Notes: generated by a model not told the origin, from the letters alone. A stretch of 60,000 nt of DNA from Lineus longissimus (GCF_910592395.1 NC_088311.1:11660501-11720500), one strand, 5' to 3'. Counted from the stretch's first letter, positions 25,505 to 36,540 are shown. Made by a program: numbers and translations.

Positions 25505-25724
25505 ACTGTAAACCGGGAAATTTTTGCGGCTGGTTTATTTCGCGGATGAGGTCCGCTTTCGCAAGAAAAATATATTTTACGCTTAAAATTAATGCAGATT
25601 CATCGGTGCCGCAAAGGGACATTGAGAGACAAATATATATTTTACGCGTATTGATTTTGCGGACAAGGGCGCACCGCAAAGACCGCAAAATTAAAACGCC
25701 CGCAAAAATTTCCCGGTTTACAGT
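25505..25724. mobile_element. MITE with CTGTAAACCGGGAAATTT ends
   Basis: Perfect inverted ends (ACTGTAAACCGGGAAATTTT inward, then TGCGG) enclose 220 bp without coding capacity. An imperfect internal direct repeat of ATATATTTTACGC is also present. A diverged relative with AAATTTTTGTGG and CCGCAAAAATTTTCC ends lies at 29791-29955. No target duplication is obvious. Confidence 0.8.
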
Positions 25725-25916
25725 TTTCATAAATGATTCATGGTAATAAAATTACTTTAAAGCTATATCTATGACTTACATATTCTTTGCACGTTTTATT
25801 CGTTTACTACCAATAACCGCTTCCTAAATATCCAAGATTAATAATAAGTTTGATCTACAATGCCTCACATTAACCTAAAGTTCCTCATCGTCGCCAAGAG
25901 GCTTGTTTCATTTCTT

Positions 25917-26200
25917 TTTCATTTCTTGATTTCTTATTTCTTGCTTTACAGACGCCCGAACCGACTCGGGGTGGGTTTAGGCCGGTTCGGTTTAACAAGC
26001 ACCGTGTAAAAAGGCCCCATGAGGCGAGTTCTCAAAGGTCACTAGATGTCTTTTAAAATAACGATCACCTGCAACGAGCTATAATTAATCGTCAAAATGA
26101 AGAATTGAGCAGAAATTTCTAATGAAAGCGAAAAAGACCTTTCTTGCATCGCAATTCACCGATACATTGTGAATAAGAATGAAAAAAAGTATCGAACCTC
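25917..26200. repeat. Mosaic of repeats also seen at 4.5 and 19.6 kb
   Basis: The left part (25917-26012) is an inverted relative of 19560-19680. The right part (26030-26200) matches 4470-4650, sharing TTCTCAAAGGTCAC and ATACATTGTGAATAAGAA-type words. Since the two parts also sit near each other at 18.7-19.7 kb, they may belong to one larger element family. Confidence 0.55.
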
Positions 26201-26622
26201 TTATACGAAAGCTCATAAGACGCATTGGAGATGCGAGTTACAAAATACGAATCGCAAGTTGTGAGTAACGGCTCCGATAGGATATCCTCTTTTTTTTTAT
26301 AGATACTGTCCTGTCACAAACACTATATATGGCGATACTAGACAAAACGGCCTGTATATTTTTAGAGTTGTTGTCTGTGCTGTAGGCTTTCATGTGTACA
26401 CATACCTGAGCTGGGGGCGCCGAATGAAGCATCAATTTTCATCGGGATAGCTTATTGTATTTGGTAGCGGTAGGCCTTCAGGACTCACAAGAAGAAACTT
26501 ATCTTCATGAAACATATAAAATCTTCATTTTTCCTTTGACTCCAATAGTTTAAAAAAACGATAGTGGATCTTATTCGTTTCTCCCCACCGAAAAAACTGG
26601 ACGAGGCATTTTTTTCTCAAAA

Positions 26623-27170
26623 CCTCGCGAGATTTTGTATAATCCTTCAGGAAGAGACGAGGTTAGGGCAGCCGGGAGTCTTGATTTCGGCCTGTTCGTG
26701 CTACACACCCATGCCGACAGCATCGTGTTGTCGTATCGCCTCGTCTATTTGTTCGTTATTTCGTCAGGTTTGTCAATGTTTTGTACCCTGAATATTCCTT
26801 GCTATTCTCTGCCGCCGTTCAAGAGGAAGAAGAAGAATGATGACCATCTCAGGGTTTTGCAGCACCCTTTGAATTCGTTTTGCCGAAGTTCATAGTTGTT
26901 CTATGTTCTGTACCTGTTCGTTCCCGTTGTTGTCGTGTGGATTTTTGATGTTTCGTCAGTTATTACATGTTACAAGCTTAACTCACGTAACGGGTGAGAA
27001 GCCGTAAGCGCCGTTCACCCTGTAAATACGCACAGCCTATATCTCCTGGCCGTCCCACCCACTACCACCAGTCTGCCACGCCCAACGGAAGTACAACTAC
27101 AACCCACAAATACAGTCCTCAATTGAAATAGGTGGGCTCAGCCTTTCGCATACATGTATATCGATCAAAT
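26623..27170 (+). repeat. 0.5-kb dispersed repeat, copy 1
   Basis: This segment matches 41932-42447 in the same orientation almost end to end. Both start CCTCGCGAGATTTTG and share CTGCCGCCG, CATCTCAGGGTTTTGC and CCCACCCACTACCACCAGT. It has no convincing reading frame. The two copies flank 15 kb of nested retroelements. They could be LTR or untranslated leader sequence of another retroelement, or an independent repeat. Confidence 0.8.
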
Positions 27171-27489
27171 GACTGGTCCTTCGAACCGGAGTTTTAAGTG
27201 ACGGAAAAAAATAAAACGATATTCGAAAACTTTGCCGATTCGCGATAGTCGTCCGACAATCGAAAGTCCGAATCGTAGTAGCGATTTCGGGAGAGTTCCT
27301 TGTTTAACATGCTGATACATGCTTACAACACATTCGAGCTACAAGTCACCGATGTTTTACATGATGAAATTTTTGAATCTTGCAGAAACCTCGCCATAAC
27401 TTTGGAATCAATTTTCGGCCTGGATAGAGATTGTTATTATCGGACACTTTATAGATGTTCTAATAGTTTAGTCAAGCATAGTGGCGACA

Positions 27490-27665
27490 AGACCAAATAC
27501 ATTGACGATCTTATCTTCTTTTTTAATCGAGTATCTTTATTTTTCTGTCTGATTGTCCTTACAGAAATTGTCGTTCCCTATTAAACCTTACATAACCAAT
27601 TCCAAGCGAACCGGACCCACGCCGAAGACACTTTTTCGGCTTCTCTTCTTACCATTTCTCCCTTC
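27490..27665 (-). repeat. Probable LTR segment, downstream side of minus BEL
   Basis: This matches 34205-34395 in direct orientation, sharing GATTGTCCTTACAGAAATTG and GAACCGGACCCACGCCGAAG. The pair brackets the minus-strand BEL coding fragments, as LTRs would. Similarity stops at CTTCTTACC on the right. The exact LTR ends (TGT..ACA) and a target duplication were not identified. Confidence 0.6.
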
Positions 27666-28739
27666 CCTGCTAAGTTCCCAATTTAGCAGCTCAACAGTAC
27701 TTGCTTAATACCCAACAATTTTTTTAATAAAACTGCAAAATTGAACTCTATTAGTCAATCTTAAAAACTCACAATTGGTTAACTAATAACTGGTTCCAAC
27801 AACCTGATTCAACTAATAACTCATCCTGCAACTATTTTCTCAAAACAATGAGAAAATATATTGTCGAAGTCCAAAATTCAAACTTATGTGTCTTAGATAC
27901 GCATGTATCTTTAGAGTTCTTTTTTGAATTCATTTTTACCCCTTGCGGAATTAAAGGCGTCTCAAAACAATGCATAGCCAACACCAATGGCCTTAACTCA
28001 AATTTTCCCTAAAATTGGTCAAAATGTTGACCTTGACCTTCGTTCCTCTAATGGCTAAATTTCTCAACACTAATTGGCTCTCTGTCCGTCAGGCCATTAT
28101 GGTCAGTCTGAATATCACTTATAGCCTGATTTTCTTTGAACTAAACCAAGTAAAAAATCTGCCTATTCATTTGTGCAATTTCAGGTATCAAATAATCTTT
28201 TTTCTTTCTTTTTTTGCTCAAATTATCCAGCATTATTCACTATCTCACCCAAGTACCGGGTAAACAGAATATATTTCTCTCAATTTCTCAATCAGGTTAT
28301 GCACAAGATAAATTTTCCACACACAAATCCTGAATCTAGAGTTTCTGTGAATAGCGTTGTATCCTGAATTTTGATTTTTTTTTCGTGCGCAATTTTATCA
28401 CAATCTCACTATTACACACTTGGATACTTTTGGAACTTGGATTTTAACCCTTTTCGGATTAAGGACACCTTCAGCTTACTGAACTATACGTAATCTATGG
28501 CTTGTATCCATATAAATATTTGGCAAAATGCCAAAAGATATTTTTCTCCTTTTTTAGTAGCAATTTTCTAAACCACAAATACTACCAAACCAAGGTATTA
28601 AAGGCGGTCATTAACTGACAAAGAAGACAGTGACGCTCACAATCTCGGATTTCTTCTCTGCCACCGACGATTCAGTATCTAGTTGACAACAGAGCAAGTA
28701 GCTGATTTACTCCTGCAGCATGTGTTGCCTTTCGCCTTT

Positions 28740-28947
28740 GATAGTATTCAACAATCAGCTTTGTGATTACTCCCTTCCGTTGCAAAAACTATGGGATGTC
28801 CAGCATCATACGACAATGTCTCTGCATACTCAAGACGACCTCAACAGCGAATGAGTCGATCCTCATCCAGCCGTGGCTGTAAGCTCAAGATTTTGCTTGT
28901 CTCTGAAAGCTTTCTTCCATGCTGCAGTGCAGTGCTGAGTATTCTTC
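28740..28947 (-). pseudogene. BEL integrase fragment
   Basis: Continuing the minus BEL past the insertion at 28957-30301, the translation shows LQHGKKL, SKILSLQPRLDED and an LSYDA-HPI stretch. This is the segment just ahead of the BEL integrase zinc-binding region. Stops break the frame and the integrase core is absent. After about 28740 no retroelement protein is recognised. Confidence 0.65.
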
Positions 28948-29294
28948 AGGAAAACCGGGTGTATACAAAACCAAGACTCAAGACATAAGACCTAAGACCT
29001 AAGATCCCCCGAAGTACAAAACTAAGACCCAGGTACAAAACTAAGATCCCCGAGGTACAAAACTAAGACCCGGGGAGGCCAATCCCAAACTAAAATTTTG
29101 AAGAAAATAATCAGAGTCTTAGTTTTGTACACCAGGGGATCTTAGTTTTGTACGTACAAAACTAAGACCCCTCGAGGTACAAAACTAAGACCCATGATTT
29201 CTTTCCAAATTCTGCCCCTCTTTCGAATTCATTTTGATGTAGTAATATCACCTTTGAGATGCATGTAGTTGCTCCATCTCAATAATACCTCCAT

Positions 29295-29555
29295 ATGCAC
29301 TATGCAGGCACGACCGGTCATCACTCTAGCATATACTCTAGCATATACGGCCTCCATCCAGCTCCACAAAAAGTGGCGAAACCGGTGCAATACTCCTTTG
29401 AGTTATTCGGAGGAGCGCCGCCATCGGAAGAGTTGGAACGAGCAAAATATGAACGTTTTCTTATCCATCAATTACATACTAACCGAGTCAAACAACGTTA
29501 TTGCAATATAGGCCGTTATTTAATGAATTTACATAAATCGATCAGAATATTTTGA
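29295..29555 (+). CDS. 86-codon frame inside the TIR element, unknown
   Basis: The first in-frame start is at 29295, and the frame stays open to 29555. The composition looks protein-like in its second half (QYSFELFGGAPPSEELERA, then a basic, Leu/Tyr-rich stretch). I recognise no domain. It may be a captured host exon or the remnant of a transposase. It may equally be chance. Confidence 0.3.
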   Translation: MHYAGTTGHHSSIYSSIYGLHPAPQKVAKPVQYSFELFGGAPPSEELERAKYERFLIHQLHTNRVKQRYCNIGRYLMNLHKSIRIF

Positions 29556-29790
29556 GAATTGTGTACAAAATATTTGTGGGAGACTTAACTGAAAATATAC
29601 CAAGAAGCAAAATGAAAATGTTCCTTTGGCATTTAAGTGAACAGAGTCGTCACACACAGCTTTTACAACGAAATGAACATGGGTTGTATCAAACATCCAT
29701 GCGTATGTACATGTTGCATATAACAATACATTATACACAACAGAGACTCCCTTCTTACCACAACACACTACTAAGCTATTTCATTTATGA

Positions 29791-29955
29791 CTTGTAAAAT
29801 GGGAAATTTTTGTGGTATTTTCAATTTTGCGTTTTTTGCGAATGTCTGTAATCCGCAAAAATAAAAATTGCAAAACAGGAATTCTAAATAAAGTTTATTC
29901 AAACAAATCCGTGAAAATACCGTAACCAGCCGCAAAAATTTTCCGTTTTACAATA
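29791..29955. mobile_element. Diverged relative of the CCGCAAAAATTT MITE
   Basis: The ends TGTAAAATGGGAAATTTTTG and CCGCAAAAATTTTCCGTTTT are inverted relatives of the element at 25505-25724. It is about 165 bp with no coding capacity. It is nested inside the 28957-30301 insertion, so it predates that element's copy or inserted into it. Confidence 0.7.
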
Positions 29956-29999
29956 TACTACAAAAATTAATTAATTTTCTTCCAAACAATATCAATTAT

Positions 30000-30044
30000 G
30001 GGTTAGGGTTAGGGTTAGGGTTAGGGTTAGGGTTAGGGTTAGGG
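30000..30044 (+). repeat. Interstitial telomeric repeat (TTAGGG)7
   Basis: Seven uninterrupted TTAGGG units run directly into the inner edge of the right TIR (GGGGCAGAATTTGG) of the 28957-30301 element. TTAGGG is the telomere repeat of most animals outside arthropods and nematodes. Confidence 0.95.
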
Positions 30045-30310
30045 GCAGAATTTGGAAAGAAATCATGGGTCTTAGTTTTGTACCTCGAGGGGTCTTAGTT
30101 TTGTACGTACAAAACTAAGATCCCCTGATGTACAAAACTAAGACTCTGATATTTTTCTTCAAAATTTTAGTTTGGGATTGGCCTCCCCGGGTCTTAGTTT
30201 TGTACCTCGGGATCTTAGTTTTGTACCTGGGTCTTAGTTTTGTACTTCGGGGATCTTAGGTCTTAGGTCTTATGTCTTAGGTCTTGGTTTTGTATACACC
30301 CAGGAAAACC

Positions 30311-31710
30311 TACTTTCTGTGCATCACGTATCAGTGCTTTCTCAGCACTTTGAATGTCCTCTGGTTTCAGTTCCCCTTTCAATCTCCATATTGGTATAAG
30401 TGAACAGTTCTCCAAAAAACGATTTACCAAGGCGTATATTCTGACCAATATTATCCAACTGGAAAATTTGCTTGGATCAAGTTTTGGATATGCGTTTTGG
30501 CTCCATCCTGTCCTACTGTTAGATACCCAAGTTCAAATTTCTTGACTTCTTGTTCTGCAGTGTCTGATTTCTCAACTCGATTTTTCAGCCAATTTTCTGG
30601 ATCTTGCTCTAAGAATCCTGGACCGTTCAACCATAGTGTACTGTTTACCAGTTTGTCTGCAGTTACCTCTCTCGATGGCAGGTCAGCTAGATTTTGGCTG
30701 GTCGGTACGTATTTCCACTGCTGAGGTTCAGTGCAGCTTTGCATCACGCCAACTCTGTTTACTATAAAGGTCTTCAGTCGATCTGCGACTCCGGTTTCGA
30801 ATCCAATACAGTACATTGACGCTGTCTGACCAACAGATAACTTGAATGTTAGGGACCCCAAGAACTGGCAATTCTCGCTGCAGTTTTGGCCCTGCGTGAA
30901 TGTGATCGTTTAACGATGTCCCTTCATACTTCGCCGAAGCATCAAATACGATGTGGACCTTAGTCGTAGCTCGATCCATCTTGACTGCCGGAAAGTTTGG
31001 TAGGAACCAACTTAACCCTGGTTCAATTTCTGACTCTGGTACTTTCCGGACATAGCCTTTTTTCACGTAATCTTTGATTGTCTCATTATTGGAAGCTGCA
31101 ACCGTTGGATTCTTCATCAAACGTTTCTCAGTTCCCTCCAAACGACGCATTGCCATCTCACGATTGTCAGGCAATTCTGGTCTTTGCTGGTTTAACCACG
31201 GAATTGCAACTTGATTTATGTTCTCCTTGTACACCATTGACTCTTTAACAGTGTTCATCACCTGTCGTTCCTCTGGGCTCATTATTTTCTCCGATTTGGT
31301 ATTCACCGATTCTATTTCCCAGAATCTTTGTAGAGTACTACTAATCTCCTCAACCATTGACTGCTGCTTGGGTATATACTGGCAATAGGTCCTGGCGAAA
31401 TTTGTTGATTTTGCATTTCCTCGGTAACTCCCTGGATTACCAATACATGTCCACCCCAGCTTTGTAAATCGCGCTTGTAGCTTGTGGCTCTCCTGGACCG
31501 CCACTCACTTCTTTCAATGAAAGATGAAGTTCAGGATAATCTATGCCTATCAACTTGTCAACTGTTTTCTTCCTACCAGGTTTGGGAAACGTAATATTTC
31601 TCAAATGTTCAAAATGTTCAGCGTAGTCACGCCAATCCACTGCCTCCATATCACCAGTTACTTTTTCCGAGGTCATTGCTGTAACCACCATCCACAGGAC
31701 TCTCCAGGCC
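30311..31710 (-). pseudogene. BEL pol: RT start, RNase H, integrase start
   Basis: On the minus strand, 31710-31437 carries KVTGDMEAVDWRDYAEHFEH and the DKLIGIDYPELH segment. 31504-30860 carries LGWTCIG, RLEGTEKRLMKNP and KVHIVFDASAKYEGTSLN, the start of the reverse transcriptase. The sequence then jumps from HAGPKLQREL to the RNase H-like QVICWSDSVNVLYWI, so the RT catalytic core is deleted. 30861-30451 gives YVPTSQNLADLPSR and FLEQDPENW, and 30448-30311 gives the linker LKPEDIQSAEKALIRDAQK. The fragments lie in different frames. The copy is incapable of reverse transcription. Confidence 0.88.
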
Positions 31711-32536
31711 GCGAATTTTTTTCCTGAACCTTTCGGGCAGTACAGTGTACATTTGTACAATGTGATCAGTCAATCAGAGTCCGATAAATCTGTGTCGCAT
31801 CGGGGCGTCATCTTGAAACTGTGTAGTAGAACTTGCCATTATATCAATAGATATTTCTGTAAAATGATGCTTCAAAAATGCTGTTCTCAGATCTCCAGCT
31901 GTTATTTTTTGAGACATGCCTGATGCTATTCCTGGTGATGAAATATATGTATTAGTAATGTAGTATTTTCTGGTGTGTTTCAGTGTTGCAATAAATCATA
32001 CAAATCCTGAAAATCTTTGCTTGTATTGTTTTGTGCTTGTTACGCAAATTTGAAGCATTCAGTATCAAAATATACTGGTCTCATATCGAAATACAGGTCT
32101 CATTGCAGAGAAACATATTCATACTGGAGGAAGACCATTCACATGAGACAAGTCTAATTTTATATTCATACTTAGTATGATATCTGAATGACTATCCCTT
32201 GGATCTTGGAGATGGGCTATTGTTATTGTCCTTTCTGTAGGTATGTTGCAGGCAGCATAACTCAAATATCTAAAATCTAAATAACAAGGGAAAAGAAACG
32301 CATTATAAAAATAAAATATAAAGAAAAAAAGAAAAAGAAAAATGTTGTCCACAACCGGATTCGAACTCGCGACCTTTGGTCGAACATCGTATTCTGGTAT
32401 TTCTGACGTGCGCTCTACCAACTGCTCTAAAGTTTCTAAGACTTCTGACGTCATGTATTTGTCGAAATCTGATTGGCTGAAAGTCCCTGTACAAATGTAC
32501 ACTATAGTGCCCCAAAGGTTCAGGAAAAAAATTCGC
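31711..32536. mobile_element. Third TIR element with 9-bp TSD
   Basis: The 826-bp insertion has inverted ends starting GCGAATTTTTTTCCTGAACC, with about 50 bp of similarity that includes GTGTACATTTGTACA. It is flanked by CTCCAGGCC on both sides (31702-31710 and 32537-32545). It splits the BEL between the protease and the segment with VTGDMEAVDW. A tRNA-derived SINE-like piece lies inside. There is no transposase frame. The 9-bp duplication again suggests a Mutator-like family. Confidence 0.88.
32285..32440 (-). repeat. tRNA-derived SINE-like sequence
   Basis: On the minus strand GAGCAGTTGGTAGAGCGCAC resembles a tRNA A box region, and GAGTTCGAATCCGG is a near-perfect B box. It is followed by a T-rich stretch (A-rich on the plus strand, 32308-32341). 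The A-to-B spacing is about 11 bp longer than in a normal tRNA, and no clean cloverleaf forms. A SINE head or tRNA pseudogene fits better than a working tRNA. Confidence 0.6.
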
Positions 32537-32548
32537 CTCCAGGCCTAC

Positions 32549-32947
32549 TTATACAGGGGTTGTCTCAAAAGTTTCAACCATCCGATTCAGGACACTGACG
32601 GTCGTCTTTTGCATCTCTCCCTGCAATCCCAATTCTGCCGCGATATCAGCATTCAAGTAAGGTGCTGTACTTGCATCGTCAAGTAAGACAATTATTTTGA
32701 TACGTCGTCCCTTATCCTTCAGTATAACTGATATAGTTCGCAAGGCAATCTGATTGGTCGACTCCATTTTCATTTCAGTAGATTTCAATGTCATAGTAGC
32801 ATGGTTCCTGGCCTCCTTAAGTTCTGTATGTTTTCCTGCTGTAGCTTTATTCTGACTCTGATGGTCCTCTGACTTAGATGGGGTTGGGTTGTTGCTAACT
32901 GTAACCTTTGGCTTCTGCCTGGGCTTACTCTTGTCTTGATCCAGCAT
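32549..32947 (-). pseudogene. BEL aspartic protease domain
   Basis: The frame contains ALRTISVILKDKGRRIKI, then LLDDASTAPYLNADIAAELG, the retropepsin-like motif typical of BEL/Pao polyproteins. It continues to VETFETTPV. A charged, Pro/Lys-rich linker precedes it. A stop follows directly, and the next pol segment lies beyond the 31711-32536 insertion. Confidence 0.85.
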
Positions 32948-32965
32948 CCTTGAGTTGAACGATAA

Positions 32966-33951
32966 TCATATATCTAAGAGTTTTGCTAACTTTCCTACAT
33001 CTTTATCAGGTCCGTCCCTTATCTGTTTGAATTTATCCAACTCCTCATATCTCAACATCAGACTCCGGCGCTTCCCGACATATTTTCTCTCCAATCTGGA
33101 TTTTGCCATTTCGTAAGCAGCTCCCAGGCGCGAGTATCCCAGATTTTCAACAACAGCTAATACCTCTCCCTGCAGACATTCCTGCAATTGTAGCAGTTTG
33201 TATTCCGGCGTGGCCTTGGCGTTGTCCACACAGGAATAAAACGCAGCTTTCCAATTTTCGTACTGCTTGACCTCTCCTCTAAAAGTTGGGATCGAAACTC
33301 GCTTGAGTTACCTCGACAAATCCTGCTCAACCTTAAAGTTGACCGCCGCTCGATTTCAAACTTCCGCTGTTGGACCACTGCCAGTTGCTGTTTGATTTAA
33401 AATACCTTCAGTCGCTGTTTCACCTGCTGGCTGCTCCTGATGCGTGGAGTCATCATTCGTAACTGTTGCGGTCATTGGCTCCTCTTGCGCCTCACAACCT
33501 GTTCCTATCTCACTGTTGGGGACCGTTAATCCCGATACACCGTCTGTTCTAGAAACTGATGTCACAGCACACCGCTGATGCATCCTCTCTATTTCTTTTT
33601 CGATCTTCTATTCATATTCAACAGTTTCCTTTACCGCTCCGTCACACGCGTTAGTTTGCTCACCAAACTGTTCCATAGAGTCAATAACCTGACTCATGTT
33701 TTCCAAAACTTGCATCTCAAACAGATCCATATCTTCCCCTAGTGTTTCACCTGTCGACACCAATTGACTTTATCGCATCAAAAGTCTCGTAACTTGAGCC
33801 TTTTCAGTAAAAATCTGCGATCCCGATATTCTTTTCGACCTCGCTGAAGCCGGTGACCATGGGGAATGTTCCATCTCAAATCCCAGTCCTAGGTCAAGCG
33901 AGGATTGATGCATGCCAAATTGCTGATCCTCCTCACACTCGTTATCTGCCA
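32966..33951 (-). pseudogene. BEL gag region, frameshifted
   Basis: The minus-strand translation starts near 33951 (MADNECEEDQQFG). It passes through several frames and ends in the recognisable BEL gag domain at 33229-32966: EYKLLQLQECLQGEVLAVVE, then AYEMAKSRLERKYVGKRR and EELDKFKQIRDG. Frame changes around 33230-33600 and at least one stop near 33770 make it non-functional. Confidence 0.82.
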
Positions 33952-34204
33952 TTGTTCATGCATGAACTACATGTATCTCAAATATCCAATAAACAAGGCT
34001 CATAGGGGTGGCGAACGACTACAGAACGATTACTTCAGTCTCGTGACCTACTCACGGGAATTGACGACAGTGCGCGGCCAAGCTCTTTTTTCTCCAAACG
34101 GAGCCGACTGTCTTTGGGCCTCAATTTTACGCTTATTTCTAGGGTTTACCACTTAAAGCCTCTTTCTGACTATTCTATACATCTTTAACTGCGAACTGCT
34201 ACCA

Positions 34205-34395
34205 GTTTGGCCACAAGACCAATTACATTGACGACCTTATCTTCTTTTTAAAGAATCTTGATTACAGTATCATGATTTTTCCGTCTGATTGTCCTTACAG
34301 AAATTGTCGTTCGCACTTAAACCTTACATAACCAATTCCAAGCGAACCGGACCCACGCCGAAGACACTTTTTGGGCTTCTCTTCTTACCCCATAG
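34205..34395 (-). repeat. Probable LTR segment, upstream side of minus BEL
   Basis: Direct copy of 27490-27665 (see that entry), lying upstream of the gag start in the minus orientation. It carries small indels relative to its partner (CTTTTTAAAG versus CTTTTTTAAT), which suggests an old insertion. Confidence 0.6.
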
Positions 34396-34597
34396 CACGA
34401 CAAAGTTGTCGTCAATGTCACAGTTTTGGTGTACCTTTGTGGTCACTTGACACGTGACATACTGAAGAGAATATTATAGAGCTGAGTGTGGAAATAGATT
34501 TGATCTTCTTCAGCGTTATATCATAGTTTGTTCAATTAATTTTCACTGCTTGTTTCCATTTATATTTTCTACTTCGAGGGAATATTTGAACTCGTGT

Positions 34598-35690
34598 GAT
34601 GGCTGCTCAGCGTCCAATGAGGGATCATAGACCCCCAGCCTATCAAGCAGATTTTGTCTGTCCCAAGCCACGCTCTAGAGATGAGACTAGTCATCATGAG
34701 AGTCGCCACTCCAATCATCAGAGTCAACGAGGTAGTCCTCAAAGTCATACCAGTTCCAGAGGGAACCACCGGATAGACACGCGCGTACAACTGCAGCTGG
34801 GACAGAAGAGCTTGATGTCGAACACAAGGCGTCTTTTCGGTCTCTTGATGATTTGAAGAAACTCACGACACTAAAGAAACCGGATGGAATCTCCATTGAA
34901 AGATGTTATTGCTGCTCTGGACCAGGTTGGGTAACACAGCTTGATTGGTGAGACGGTCCTCCTAAAGGAGTCAAGTGCAGATCTGAGAAGGTTTTTTTAC
35001 GGCATGGCCAAACCAAAGTAACCCATATTCGACGGTCAAAGGGAACAATATCGCGTGCTCGGTACGACATATTCGTCCACAAGGCAGAAGTACCTGTTTG
35101 GTATAAAACGATAATGCTAAAGACTTCTTTAGCCGGCCGCCCTCTCAAACTGGTGGAGAAACTAGGCTACACCGACCAACAGTACCGAGTGGCTTTGACA
35201 AAGCTCGACCTGCGGTATGGAGGAGAGAAGAGGCTTCTGCAGCGACATTTAGAATCAATCATGGTGATACCGGCTGTTAACCTAGATAACCTCAGTGGAC
35301 TTGAGGATCTTTCCAGTAGATTATATGATATAGTTGCCAAATTGGCCTAGGCTGGCCAAAACCAAGAGCTAGTGGGGTTGCTGTCTTCTCTACCGTGGTA
35401 CTACAGAATATTCCCGAAGAGTTGTTGGTACTGTACCACAACAAGCGGAAAAAAGAGAAGGATGACGGACTTGCTGTGTTTGCGGATTGGTTTGATAATC
35501 AAGTTAACCTACGGATAGAAATGTCGGAAGTCAAGAAGGCTTCTATGAAGAGGCCCCGGCGAAGTGTAAGTCATGCCACACCATGGAAAATCTTGTACCT
35601 CACAGAAACAATGCAAGAAGGATGGATGTACCTACAGTCATCACCTTCATTTGCATTCTTCCTCGCCTCAAACGTAGCCAACTAATTCCA
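34598..35690 (+). pseudogene. Plus-strand BEL gag region
   Basis: The frame begins at an ATG near 34599 (MAAQRPMRDHRPPAY). It shifts, shows PIFDG-REQYR and KAEVPVWYKT around 35010-35110, and then a clean stretch at 35114-35350 with MLKTSLAGRPLKLVEKLGYT and VALTKLDLRYGGEKR. The tail has CKSCHTMENLVPH in another frame, likely the zinc-knuckle region. Frame changes make it a relic. It is divergently arranged with the minus BEL, about 200 bp from that element's LTR segment. Confidence 0.82.
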
Positions 35691-36540
35691 GTCAACAGAA
35701 AGAGACGTCGAACAGTTATTTTGGGGTTACTAATGATTGGAGAATCAAGACTTCAAAGGTTAGCAATTATTAGGATGGTTCCAGTGCATGTCTCCGTGGT
35801 CAATGGAGATGAGCAAATCAAAGTTAATGCGTTTCTAGGCGAGGGATCCGATTCTTCTTATATCCGATCTGACTTGGCAGAACTTCTCGGACTTCAAGTT
35901 GAGAATTCTGAACTTACTGTCTCGACTCTAATCGATAGCGGGAAGAAGGTTCAGTGTGGATTGGCTGTCCTTACGGTTGGGAGCCTTGATGGGGGAGGAA
36001 TGACGAGATCTATCGACGCTCGGACCCTTGATGAGTTGTGTAAGGACCTTCCAATCCCCAATTGGAGGCGCCATCAGATGGAGTGGAAACATCTGAGTGA
36101 TATCGAATTCCACAAGTTGCCCGGACGAAGAACGATCGACCTTCAAATAGTTGCAGACCATCTGGAACTGACTTCTGCTTTAGAAGAGAGGATTGGTCTT
36201 CCTGGTGAGCCACTAGCCAGAAGGACACCCCTTGGTTGGTCGTGCATTGGTAGCCTAGATAGTGAAATGGTTTCGTATGCCAACCATGTCTTCAGCAACT
36301 TTGAGCAGACGGCCCGAGAGATTCAACTTGATGAGGATTTGAATAGACTGTGGAGTGTGGGTCTACTACTGTCAACAGAGAAGACACTCACTTTCGAAGA
36401 ACGCTTGGCTGCTGACAAGGTTGTGAAGTCTAGGAAGTATGAAGATGGTCAATAAACTGCTACCCCTTGGCCTGATGAGAGGCCTATCCTACCACCCAAC
36501 AGCAACGCGGAGAATCACCTGCACCCGCACCAAGATTTTC
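35583..36540 (+). pseudogene. Plus-strand BEL protease and pol N-terminus
   Basis: A single frame of 290 codons (to 36455) contains VHVSVVNGDEQIKVNAFLGE, then GSDSSYIRSDLAELLGLQVE. These correspond to the BEL aspartic protease, with an unusual GEGSDSS in place of the common DDAS/DSGS. Next come TIDLQIVADHLELTSA and RRTPLGWSCIG and the linker LNRLWSVG. Past a stop, WPDERPILPPN continues the family to about 36540, where foreign sequence begins. The RT core and RNase H are absent. Confidence 0.85.

Larger units (their letters stand above)
28957..30301. mobile_element. Long-TIR element with 9-bp TSD and telomeric tract
   Basis: The 1,345-bp insertion is bounded by AGGAAAACC duplications (28948-28956 and 30302-30310). 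Its terminal inverted repeats are about 262 bp (28957-29219 and 30041-30301), starting GGGTGTATACAAAACC. The TIRs are built from many head-to-head and tandem copies of GTACAAAACTAAG. The interior holds an 86-codon frame, a nested MITE relative and a TTAGGG tract touching the inner edge of the right TIR. It interrupts the BEL frame after QKVGFP. The 9-bp duplication suggests a Mutator-like origin. No transposase is present. Confidence 0.9.

Noticed and set aside
32330-32440. Functional tRNA gene
   Set aside because: A and B boxes exist, but their spacing is too long and no acceptor stem pairs; a SINE or tRNA relic fits better.
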